DNA of 64,000 nt from contig NZ_AP018686.1 of the NCBI RefSeq assembly GCF_002218045.2, positions 124,001 to 188,000 on the forward strand, in the 5' to 3' direction. The notes under the pieces were generated by a model. The model had not been told where the DNA came from. It searched no databases and was given only the letters and a program-made list of their open reading frames with translations. Shown one piece after another: positions 54,065 through 62,485 of this stretch (the first letter of the stretch is position 1; each line of letters opens with the position of its first letter). A program made the position numbers and the translations under genes. The DNA is from Vibrio rumoiensis. GTDB taxonomy: Bacteria; Pseudomonadota; Gammaproteobacteria; Enterobacterales; Vibrionaceae.

Positions 54065-55384
54065 TTATTTATAAATGTAGCTGTTTACAATGTTTTCTAA
54101 ATATTCTTGTTTTCCTGACTGTTTCACAGGTTGAATATTGTTGTCGGTTGCGTATTTTGCTACGTCTTCTAGTGACATATCGCCCGCTAGGATCTTCTTG
54201 CCAAGATCTTCATTCCAGCCCGCATAACGCTGCGCAATGTTTTTAGATAGTTGGTCATTTTCAATCATCTTAGCGGCACGCTCTAGTGATAGCGCCATCG
54301 TATCCATACCGCCAATGTGGCCATAGAATAAGTCTTCACCATCAATGGAAGGACGACGTACGCGTGAGTCGAAGTTGAAGCCACCAGTTGTAAAGCCACC
54401 TGCTTTTAGGATTTCGTACATTACCAGGGTGTTTTCTTCTACGCTGTTCGGGAATTGGTCAGTATCCCAGCCTAGTTGTGGGTCACCACGGTTGGCATCG
54501 ATAGAGCCGAGTAAACCAAGAGACGCGGCGGTTGCGACTTCGTGCTGGAAGCTATGGCCTGCAAGCGTTGCGTGGTTGGCTTCAATGTTAACTTTGATTT
54601 CTTTTTCTAGGCCGAAGTCTTTTAAGAAACCATAAACCGTTGCCGTATCGTAGTCATATTGGTGTTTGGTTGGTTCTTGCGGCTTAGGTTCAATTAAGAT
54701 GGTGCCTTTAAAGCCAATTTTGTGTTTATGATCCACCACCATTTGCATCAAGCGACCGAGTTGCTCACGCTCTTGACGAAGGTCGGTGTTGAGTAGTGTT
54801 TCGTAACCTTCACGGCCACCCCATAGTACATAGTTTTCACCACCCAGACGCTTGGTTGCGCCCATCGCATTAAAGACTTGAGTCGCGGCATAAGCGAAGA
54901 CTTTAGGATCAGGGTTAGTGCCAGCACCCGCCATATAGCGAGGGTTTGAGAATGCGTTCGCTGTGCCCCAAAGCAGTTTTAGGCCAGTTTCAGATTGCTT
55001 TTGCTCTAAAACATCCACCATTTGTGCAAAGTTGTTTACATACTCTTTTAGAGAGTTACCTTCTGGTGCAACGTCAACGTCGTGGAAACAGTAGTAAGGC
55101 ACGTTTAGTTTGCTGAAAAACTCGAAAGCAGCGTCAGCTTTCATTTTTGCCATTTCCATTGCGTCACCAGGTTGGTGCCATGGACGGTCGAAAGCTGGAT
55201 TACCAAAAATATCGTGGCCCTGCCAGCAGAAGTTATGCCAATAACAAGCAGCAAATCGTAAATGCTCTTTCATCGATTTGCCTAAAATCATTTTGTCTGC
55301 GTCGTAATGACGAAAAGCGAGAGGATTGGTGGTTTCACTACCTTCAAATTTAACCGGTGCTACATTTTTAAAAAATTCAGTCAT
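54065..55384 (-). CDS. xylA: Xylose isomerase
   Basis: The 439-residue protein (E. coli XylA is 440) begins MTEFFKNVAPVKFEGSETTN. It contains the active-site His in YYCFHDVDVAPEGNSL, VLWGGREGYETLLNTDLRQE, ILIEPKPQEPTKHQYD, IEANHATLAGHSFQHE and GSIDANRGDPQLGWDTDQFP with metal-binding acids. It converts D-xylose to D-xylulose. The ATG at 55384 is preferred (GGAATGAAGATC upstream); the open frame reaches 55423. Confidence 0.97.
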   Translation of the reverse strand: MTEFFKNVAPVKFEGSETTNPLAFRHYDADKMILGKSMKEHLRFAACYWHNFCWQGHDIFGNPAFDRPWHQPGDAMEMAKMKADAAFEFFSKLNVPYYCFHDVDVAPEGNSLKEYVNNFAQMVDVLEQKQSETGLKLLWGTANAFSNPRYMAGAGTNPDPKVFAYAATQVFNAMGATKRLGGENYVLWGGREGYETLLNTDLRQEREQLGRLMQMVVDHKHKIGFKGTILIEPKPQEPTKHQYDYDTATVYGFLKDFGLEKEIKVNIEANHATLAGHSFQHEVATAASLGLLGSIDANRGDPQLGWDTDQFPNSVEENTLVMYEILKAGGFTTGGFNFDSRVRRPSIDGEDLFYGHIGGMDTMALSLERAAKMIENDQLSKNIAQRYAGWNEDLGKKILAGDMSLEDVAKYATDNNIQPVKQSGKQEYLENIVNSYIYK

Positions 55385-55748
55385 GATCTTCATTCCGTGT
55401 TTGTGTTGGTGTGAATTAATCATTGCTGTAGAAGTCTATTTGCTCAATTATGAAATTTGATAATCAAATTCATCTATTTGTTTATTGTGCTTTATCTCTC
55501 AATATTGGATTAGATGCGCTGTGTTTCATAGTTTCATCAATATTTTATCACTTGTGTGATCCCATTCTAGGTCGCTGCATTTTTTGTCGTCAAACTCTCA
55601 AATGTGAAATAAAGTAATCTGCTTAACATATTGCGTAATATTATCTTTCATCACCTTATGTGAACAATAATATCGTTATCTTATTAATATTTTAGGTTTT
55701 CAAATTTTTATTTGTGATCTAGCTGTTTATTAAATGGGGATGTAAGTA
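55385..55748. promoter_or_regulatory. Divergent xylA / xylose transporter regulatory region
   Basis: This 364-bp AT-rich region separates xylA from the XylE-like symporter and must hold both promoters and the XylR sites. TATCACTTGTGTGATCC contains a small palindrome, but its half-sites are in the reverse order for CRP. No confident individual operator can be assigned. Confidence 0.5.
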
Positions 55749-57179
55749 ATGATAAATAGAAAGAGTATATTTCAAATAACCATTACAGTGGCCTTAGGTG
55801 GGTTATTATTTGGTTATGATACTGCTGTAATTTCCGGTGCTGCCGATTCCTTACAAGTGTATTTTAAATTAACACCCGCTCAATTAGGTTTTGCCGCGTC
55901 ATCGGCATTAATTGGGTGTGTGTTGGGATCGCTGATGGCGGGAAATATTAGTGGTCAATATGGAAGACGTTCTGCTCTGATTTTTTCTGCTATTTTATTT
56001 TTTATTTCTGCTGTCGGTTCTGCGCTGCCTGAAACGTTGAATTGGGTCACTGGTAGTACTTATTCGAGCTTTATTTTTTATCGCGTACTTGGCGGGATAG
56101 GGGTTGGTATTGCTTCTATGGTTTCGCCTATGTATATCGCCGAAATTGCACCGCCCAGTAAGCGGGGCAGCTTGGTTTCATGTAATCAGTTCGCGATCAT
56201 CTTTGGTATGTTAGTCGTGTACTTTGTCAATTATGGCATTGCACTACTTGGAAACGATGAGTGGCTGTATTCGGTCGGGTGGCGTTATATGTTTGCCTCT
56301 GAGTGTTTACCCGCAGGGCTCTTTTTTGTGTTACTGCTAGGGGTACCTGAAACACCGCGTTGGTTAGCCATGAAAGGCCGAATGGTCGAAGCGAGAAAGC
56401 TGATTGCCTCTTTCAATAAAGGGGATGATTTTGATAAACAATGGAAAGAGATAGAATCTTCACTTTCTCATCAAGGGACAAAAGTGAGCCCTTTTTCGAA
56501 AGCCATTCTTCCTATCTTGATCTTGGGTATCGGATTAAGTGTTTTACAACAGGTAACGGGGATTAATGTTTTCTTATATTACGCGCCAACGATTCTAAAA
56601 AGCTTTAGTTCATCGACCACAGACATTGCGTTACTGCAAACTGTGTTGATTGGTGCGGTCAACCTGACTTTCACTGTGATTGCGATCTACAGCGTAGACA
56701 AATTTGGCCGTAAGCCATTAATGATGTTTGGTGCAGCCGCCATGGCGGTGAGTATGTTGGCCATTGGTACTGCGGCTTATTTAGATGCAATTGGCGGTTA
56801 TCTTCTGTTCTTTATGCTGCTTTATATTGCGGCGTTTGCGATTTCATTAGGGCCAGTGACTTGGGTTCTATTATCGGAAATGTTCCCGAACTCTGTACGC
56901 TCTAAAGCGTTATCGATTGCGGTTTTTGCACAATGGTTTTCTAACTTCTTAGTGTCTCAAACTTTCCCAATGATGAACGATAAAGCGAGCTACTTATATC
57001 AAGAGTTTAATGGTGGTTTTCCATTCTGGGTATACGGTGTTATGGCCATTTTCACGGTGTACTTTGTCTACCGTTGGATCCCAGAAACAAAAGGCAAGTC
57101 TTTAGAAGAGCTAGAAAAACTATGGGATGACAAGAATAAGGATGAATCGCACGGCTCGCCTGTCACGTTACGAGATTAA
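55749..57179 (+). CDS. xylE: D-xylose:H+ symporter (XylE-like, MFS sugar porter)
   Basis: The 476-residue protein has 12 helices and sugar-porter signatures: GGLLFGYDTAVISGA, GQYGRRSALI, PMYIAEIAPPSKRGSLVS, VPETPRWLAMKGR, QQVTGINVFLYYAPTI and the C-terminal RWIPETKGKSLEE. It closely follows XylE in layout. It imports xylose for XylA and XylB. It is divergent from xylA and probably co-transcribed with the GH3 gene 63 bp downstream. Confidence 0.92.
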   Translation: MINRKSIFQITITVALGGLLFGYDTAVISGAADSLQVYFKLTPAQLGFAASSALIGCVLGSLMAGNISGQYGRRSALIFSAILFFISAVGSALPETLNWVTGSTYSSFIFYRVLGGIGVGIASMVSPMYIAEIAPPSKRGSLVSCNQFAIIFGMLVVYFVNYGIALLGNDEWLYSVGWRYMFASECLPAGLFFVLLLGVPETPRWLAMKGRMVEARKLIASFNKGDDFDKQWKEIESSLSHQGTKVSPFSKAILPILILGIGLSVLQQVTGINVFLYYAPTILKSFSSSTTDIALLQTVLIGAVNLTFTVIAIYSVDKFGRKPLMMFGAAAMAVSMLAIGTAAYLDAIGGYLLFFMLLYIAAFAISLGPVTWVLLSEMFPNSVRSKALSIAVFAQWFSNFLVSQTFPMMNDKASYLYQEFNGGFPFWVYGVMAIFTVYFVYRWIPETKGKSLEELEKLWDDKNKDESHGSPVTLRD

Positions 57180-57242
57180 GATTCGTGAGGGTAGTCATTG
57201 CCCTCACAACGATCTCAATTTTTTGATAAGAATGGTAATGAT

Positions 57243-59609
57243 ATGGATATTTATAAAAACCCAAATGCCTCAGTGCAACAGCGTGTTGAGGATTTATTGG
57301 CACAAATGACGCTGGAAGAAAAAATCGCTCAACTTGGGGCGCAGTGGTTAATTTTGAATCCAGATGGTGAGCATCAAGACCGTGAGCTAGAAATGGGCGG
57401 TCAGGATGCTCGAAAACCGATTTCTGAGCGTTTAAAGCATGGGTTAGGGCAGATCACACGTCCGTTGGGTACTCAAGTGATTACCCCTAATGATGGAGTC
57501 GCTGCGCTTAATCAATTGCAAAAATACTTGGTCGAAGAGACTCGCTTGGGGATTCCAGCGATGTCACATGAAGAGTGTCTTGTCGGTTTGATGGCGAAAG
57601 ATTCCACTTTGTTTCCGTCGTCATTGAACTATGGCCACACCTGGAATCCTGAGCTCATTCATGACATGGCGAAGGTGATTGGTCAGCAAGTTCGCCGCGT
57701 TGGTGCTCATCATGGTTTGGCGCCGGTATTGGATGTGTCTCGAGATGTTCGTTGGGGGCGAACCGAAGAAACGCTAGGGGAAGATCCATATCATGTTGGT
57801 GTATTAGCCACCGAATATGTCAAAGGGTTACAAGGGGAGAAGCGCGATCTTCTTGCCACCTTAAAGCATTATGTCGGGCATTCGTTTAGTGAAGGCGCGC
57901 GTAACCATGCGCCGGTTCATCTTGGTTTTAAGGAACTCAACGATACCTTTATGCTGCCGTTTGAAATGGCAGTGAAGTTGGGAAATGCTGGCTCTTTAAT
58001 GCCGGCGTATCACGATATTGATAATGAAGCTTGTCACGCCTCTCATCATTTATTAACGGAGGTGTTACGCGAGCAATGGGGTTTTGATGGTTTGATTGTG
58101 GCCGATTACGGCGGCGTAGAATTACTGGCCAGTCATCATGGTATTGCCGCAGATAAAGCGGAAGCCGCGGCACTCGCCTTTAATGCCGGCTTGGATATTG
58201 AACTGCCGGATGATGCTTGTTCTAGTCAGCTAAAGTCTGCTTTAGAAAGAGGGCTGATCAGCGAGCAAAAAATCGATGAAATAGTGGCTCGAATTTTAAA
58301 AGTAAAATTTGAGATGGGCTTATTTGAAAACCCATATTGCGATGAATCATCGATTGATCTGCAAAGTGAACAAGCCAAAGAATTGGCCTACCAAGTGGCG
58401 CTGCAATCGGTCGTCATGCTGGAAAATAACGGCACCTTACCTTTGAATCAACAACAAAAATTAGCCGTAGTGGGACCAACCGCCGATGACCAATTGGCAT
58501 TGTTGGGGGGGTATAGCTTCCCTGTACACTTAATTTTAAGCAGCATTGATGACAGCGGTAAAGTGTGTCCAACAATTTTAGAGGCGTTACAAAATACCTT
58601 TAACGAGGTGCTGTACAGCAAAGGGTGCGATATTTTAACCGAGCGTCATGCTAATGCTCCGGTCTTCCCGGGGGATGTGGATTTAGCGATGAATCAAACC
58701 ATGACCTCGCCAGTGTCGCAGGATGCTAGCCAAATTCAGCAAGCGGTCGAGACGATTGAGAAAGCGGATGTGGCGCTAGTGTGTGTTGGTGATTTAGCCG
58801 GTTTATTCCAAACCGGTACGGTCGGCGAAGGTTCAGATACCGACAGCTTAGACCTACCCGGTGTTCAGCAGCAATTGATCGACCAAGCGATTGCAACAGG
58901 TAAACCGGTGATCATCTTGGTTACAGGTGGTCGCCCATATAACTTAAATGGCGCAGAAGAAAAAGCGGCGGCGGTTCTCTTTGGCTGGGCTCCGGGGCAA
59001 GAAGGCGCGAGAGCGATTGCGGATATTATTGCTGGTCATCAAGCGCCTTCTGGTCGTTTGACTATATCGATTCCTAAAAATGCTGGCGCGGTGCCGTATT
59101 ATTACAACCATAAGTTAAAAAGTGGTGGTACTCCAATCGCTTATCACTTTGGGTCTAAATACAACTTTGGTTACGGCTTAACTTATACAGATTTTGCTTA
59201 TCACAATATGCAGATAGAAGATAAGTGCGTGGCGATTGAAGATGGCGTGATTAAAGTATCGGTTGAGATCGAAAACACGGGCTCTCTGGCGGGCTGTGAA
59301 GTGGTGCAACTTTATGTCAAAGATAAGCTGTGCTCGTTAGTGCGACCTATCCGAGAACTAAAAGGTTTCCAACGTGTTGAATTATCGGCGGGTGCCGCGA
59401 CAACCGTGGTGTTTGAGTTACCAGTGGATATGTTGAACTTTACGCATTCAACCCATCAGCGTGTGGTTGAGGCTGGAGAGTTCGATATTATGATTGGTAA
59501 GTCAGCAACTGATATCGCCTTTACGCAAACCGTTAATGTTGTTGGCGACAATCGTGTTCTACCTCAGCACTGGAATATGTTGTGCCATTCTTACTACAAC
59601 CAAGATTAA
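57243..59609 (+). CDS. GH3 glycosidase (beta-xylosidase/glucosidase-like)
   Basis: The 788-residue protein has no signal peptide, so it is cytoplasmic. The N-terminal TIM barrel carries DVSRDVRWGRTEETLGEDPY and LKHYVGHSFSEGARNHAP; the catalytic nucleophile Asp is in GLIVADYGGVELL (about residue 285). An alpha/beta sandwich follows (VVMLENNGTLPLNQQQKLAV) and a C-terminal fibronectin-like domain (VEIENTGSLAGCEVVQLYVK). It probably releases xylose from xylo-oligosaccharides. The ATG at 57243 is chosen; the frame opens at a TTG at 57198. Confidence 0.92.
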   Translation: MDIYKNPNASVQQRVEDLLAQMTLEEKIAQLGAQWLILNPDGEHQDRELEMGGQDARKPISERLKHGLGQITRPLGTQVITPNDGVAALNQLQKYLVEETRLGIPAMSHEECLVGLMAKDSTLFPSSLNYGHTWNPELIHDMAKVIGQQVRRVGAHHGLAPVLDVSRDVRWGRTEETLGEDPYHVGVLATEYVKGLQGEKRDLLATLKHYVGHSFSEGARNHAPVHLGFKELNDTFMLPFEMAVKLGNAGSLMPAYHDIDNEACHASHHLLTEVLREQWGFDGLIVADYGGVELLASHHGIAADKAEAAALAFNAGLDIELPDDACSSQLKSALERGLISEQKIDEIVARILKVKFEMGLFENPYCDESSIDLQSEQAKELAYQVALQSVVMLENNGTLPLNQQQKLAVVGPTADDQLALLGGYSFPVHLILSSIDDSGKVCPTILEALQNTFNEVLYSKGCDILTERHANAPVFPGDVDLAMNQTMTSPVSQDASQIQQAVETIEKADVALVCVGDLAGLFQTGTVGEGSDTDSLDLPGVQQQLIDQAIATGKPVIILVTGGRPYNLNGAEEKAAAVLFGWAPGQEGARAIADIIAGHQAPSGRLTISIPKNAGAVPYYYNHKLKSGGTPIAYHFGSKYNFGYGLTYTDFAYHNMQIEDKCVAIEDGVIKVSVEIENTGSLAGCEVVQLYVKDKLCSLVRPIRELKGFQRVELSAGAATTVVFELPVDMLNFTHSTHQRVVEAGEFDIMIGKSATDIAFTQTVNVVGDNRVLPQHWNMLCHSYYNQD

Positions 59610-59652
59610 CCATTACGCTTAGGTTCGATAAATAAAATTAGTTGAAATAAAT

Positions 59653-59682
59653 AACGGGACTCAATCGAGTCCCGTTTCTTTG
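59653..59682 (+). terminator. Terminator after the GH3 gene
   Basis: AACGGGACTC and GAGTCCCGTT form a perfect 10-bp stem with loop AATC, followed by TCTTTG, 43 bp past the GH3 stop. Confidence 0.88.
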
Positions 59683-59704
59683 TAAGAGTGACATAAACCC
59701 GCTA

Positions 59705-59828
59705 TGCCCAAAGTCATTGGAGTGGCGGTGAGGTAACAAGTGAATGAGACCCTATGAGCATAGCTCGTCTATGTGATTGAGGTGAATGAACGCCGACAAC
59801 AAAACGGCAGCTTCAAGTACGACGAGTA
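59705..59828. repeat. ERIC-like 124-bp repeat element inserted in a transaldolase stop codon
   Basis: The element shows the known ERIC core (GTGATTGAGGTGAATGAACG, cf. the ERIC2 region, and CAGCTTCAAGTACGACGAGT at the right end) and is close to the 127-bp ERIC length. It is flanked by TA at 59703-59704 and 59829-59830. The central part can fold on itself (GAGCATAGCTCGTCTATG). The last 16 bases overlap the 3' end of the transaldolase frame and supply its final codons and stop. Confidence 0.85.
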
Positions 59829-60778
59829 TAGAGCTTTTGGGCCATCATGGTTTCTAGCTTGGCTTGGTCAATGGCAAAGTGACGAATGCCTTCAGCCAGT
59901 TTTTCAACCGCCATTGGATCTTGGTTATGTTGCCATAAAAACTCAGCTTCTGTGAGAGGCGTAGGAGCCGTCTGATGGTTTTCGGTGCTGGTCAATTTGG
60001 CTGTCACTGCTTCCGTTGAAGCTTCAAGCTCTTCAAGTAGGTTAGGCCCTATCGTTAAGCGGTCGCAGCCAGCGAGTTGTAGAATTTCTTCTTTATTGCG
60101 AAAGCTTGCGCCCATCACCACGGTTGGGTAACCGTATTGTTTGTAGTAGTGGTAAATTTGGCTAACGGATTGGACGCCCGGATCGTCTGCACCAATAAAC
60201 TCTTTGCCTTCCTTATTCTTGTACCAATCTAAGATTCGGCCAACAAAAGGAGAAATTAGATAAACACCAGCTTCGGCGCAGGCTCTGGCTTGAGCAAAAG
60301 AAAAGAGTAGAGTGAGGTTACAGTTAATCCCTTCTTTTTCGAGAACTTCGGCCGCTTTAATACCCTGCCAAGTGGCAGCCAATTTGATCAAGATACGCTC
60401 GTTAGCAATACCATTATCGTTGTACATTTGGACTAACTGGCGGGCTTTTTGAATGCTGGCTTCGGTATCATAAGATAAGCGGGCATCGACTTCGGTAGAG
60501 ATTCGGCCAGGAATGATGGTTAAAATTTGCTGGCCAATATTGACCGCGAGATGATCACAAGCCAATTCAACTTGCTGTTTGTTATCCGTAGAAAATTGTT
60601 TCGCGTAGTCGATAGCCTGCTCAATTAAGGGTTGGTATTGAGGTAAGCTTGCGGCCTTTAAAATGAGTGATGGATTGGTAGTCGCATCTTGCGGTTGGTA
60701 TTTTTCAATGGCGGAAATATCGCCGGTATCGGCAACCACGGTGGTAAATTGGCGTAATTGAGTCAGTTGATTTGTCAT
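59813..60778 (-). CDS. tal: Transaldolase (xylose cluster copy), C-terminus extended by ERIC-like insertion
   Basis: This 321-residue paralog of the talB at 38843-39790 has the N-terminal VVADTGDISAIEKYQPQDAT, Schiff-base Lys in RILIKLAATWQG and SPFVGRILDWYK. It ends MMAQKLYTRRT, six residues longer than the paralog's AEKL end; the extra YTRRT and stop come from the ERIC-like element. Removing that element with one TA gives CTC TAG, restoring an end at KL. The five extra residues at a surface C-terminus are probably tolerated. It is 84 bp after xylB on the same strand. Confidence 0.94.
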   Translation of the reverse strand: MTNQLTQLRQFTTVVADTGDISAIEKYQPQDATTNPSLILKAASLPQYQPLIEQAIDYAKQFSTDNKQQVELACDHLAVNIGQQILTIIPGRISTEVDARLSYDTEASIQKARQLVQMYNDNGIANERILIKLAATWQGIKAAEVLEKEGINCNLTLLFSFAQARACAEAGVYLISPFVGRILDWYKNKEGKEFIGADDPGVQSVSQIYHYYKQYGYPTVVMGASFRNKEEILQLAGCDRLTIGPNLLEELEASTEAVTAKLTSTENHQTAPTPLTEAEFLWQHNQDPMAVEKLAEGIRHFAIDQAKLETMMAQKLYTRRT

Positions 60779-60862
60779 AACAAAGCCTATTGTGAGTGGA
60801 GAATGAGGGTTAGGCTTATCCTTTCGCTTAACCCTGTATTTTCGTTATTGAAATCGTAAAAA

Positions 60863-62314
60863 TTAAAATAAGCCTTTGAGTTGAGAATAAAGCTGTTGGA
60901 ATTTTTCTCGTTTGGCTTGGTAGGTTTGATGCGTCTCTGTATCGGAGTGGTGGGTTTCCACGAGCGCAGGAACTGGGCAAATAGTGTCAATATCTGCATT
61001 TGGTGTCACAGCCAGTTGAGCTAGGCGAGCAGCACCAAGCGCCGGACCAACATCACCACCTTCTCTAAATACCAAGGTCATACCGGTAATATTAGAGAGC
61101 ATTTGACGCCAATAAGCACTGCGAGCGCCCCCGCCAATCAAGCAAACTTCTTCTGGCACAAATTCGGTAACGTGCAGCGCATCAAAGCCGTCGGCAAACG
61201 CAAAGCCTACGCCTTCTAAAACCGCTAAGCCTAGATCGGCGCTAGTCGTTTCGTGCGTCATACCAAAGAAGACGCCTTTAGCATTTGGATTGTTATGCGG
61301 TGTTCGTTCGCCGGATAAATAAGGAAGAAAAATCACTTCAGAATTTGGATTGGCGTTTTGCTCGACATTTTTTAGCAGTGTCGGGACGTCTGCCGTATTG
61401 GTGAGTTTTGCGACCCAGTCTAGGCAAGATGCAGCGCTTAATATCACCGACATGGTGTGCCAAGTATTGGGCAGCGCATGGCAAAAACTATGCAGTGCCG
61501 ACTCTGGGTTAGAAATAAAACCATCGCTGGCGGCAAAATAGACCCCTGAAGTGCCAAGTGAAAGCATGGCTTGTCCTGGCTTCGTTATCCCAACGCCAAT
61601 CGCTCCCGCCGCGTTATCGCCTGCGCCCGCGACAATCGGAACCGTAGGCATACCCCATTGCTTGGCCAGTTCAGGGTAAAGCTGCCCAGTGATTTCATTG
61701 CCTTCATACAAATCCGGCATGTGTTGGCGATCTAAGCCGGTTGCCGCCAGTATGCTGTCATCCCAATCACGTTTTTCAACATCAAGCCACATGGTTCCCG
61801 CTGAATCGGACATATCCGAGGCAAATTGTCCGCATAACTTGTAGCGGAGATAGTCTTTCGGTAATAGCACTTTATCAATGCGCGCAAAATTTTCCGGTTC
61901 GTGCTCTTGTACCCATTTTATTTTTGGTGCGGTAAAGCCTGGCATCATGATATTACCGGTGATTTGGCGGCTATTCGGTACCATTTCTTCTAGCGCTTTG
62001 CACTGCTCCTCACAGCGCCCATCATTCCATAAAATAGCAGGACGAATGATGTCACCATGATTGTCTAACAAGGTGGCACCATGCATTTGGCCGGATAAGC
62101 CTATCGCTTCAACGGTTGATAAATCTTGCTGCTGGCTCATTTTATCTAAGGCGGTTTGTGTGGCTTGCCACCAATGTTCAGGGTTTTGTTCTGACCACAA
62201 GGGGTGTGGACGTGAAATCGTCAGTGATTCTTGTTGAGTATTGAGGATTTGCCCTTGCGCGTTGAGTAAAATCACTTTAACGCCAGAGGTGCCTAAGTCG
62301 ATACCGATAAACAT
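60863..62314 (-). CDS. xylB: Xylulokinase
   Basis: This 483-residue FGGY kinase starts MFIGIDLGTSGVKVILLNAQ. XylB features include IGLSGQMHGATLLD (the catalytic-site QMHG), ILWNDGRCEEQCKALE, GAGDNAAGAIGVG (catalytic Asp) and the adenosine-binding CLIGGGARSAYWRQMLSN. It phosphorylates D-xylulose to xylulose-5-phosphate. AAGGGATAG precedes the ATG. It is divergent from xylR and followed by the transaldolase. Confidence 0.96.
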   Translation of the reverse strand: MFIGIDLGTSGVKVILLNAQGQILNTQQESLTISRPHPLWSEQNPEHWWQATQTALDKMSQQQDLSTVEAIGLSGQMHGATLLDNHGDIIRPAILWNDGRCEEQCKALEEMVPNSRQITGNIMMPGFTAPKIKWVQEHEPENFARIDKVLLPKDYLRYKLCGQFASDMSDSAGTMWLDVEKRDWDDSILAATGLDRQHMPDLYEGNEITGQLYPELAKQWGMPTVPIVAGAGDNAAGAIGVGITKPGQAMLSLGTSGVYFAASDGFISNPESALHSFCHALPNTWHTMSVILSAASCLDWVAKLTNTADVPTLLKNVEQNANPNSEVIFLPYLSGERTPHNNPNAKGVFFGMTHETTSADLGLAVLEGVGFAFADGFDALHVTEFVPEEVCLIGGGARSAYWRQMLSNITGMTLVFREGGDVGPALGAARLAQLAVTPNADIDTICPVPALVETHHSDTETHQTYQAKREKFQQLYSQLKGLF

Positions 62315-62485
62315 AATTCTATCCCTTGGTTACGTATATATTTTTATCATTAACGGTTATCTAAATTTGTACAATTATGTTTTTTAGTTCTTTGTTTTAT
62401 AGATTTCATGAACGTAAGGTTAGTCACAGAATCCGACAGTTAAGTCTTTATAATTCATCGAATTGAATCCTCAACAAAGAATCTT

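Noticed and set aside
55545..55565. TATCACTTGTGTGATCC as a CRP site in the xylA/xylE region
   Set aside because: The half-sites are in the reverse order (TCAC before GTGA) compared with the CRP consensus.
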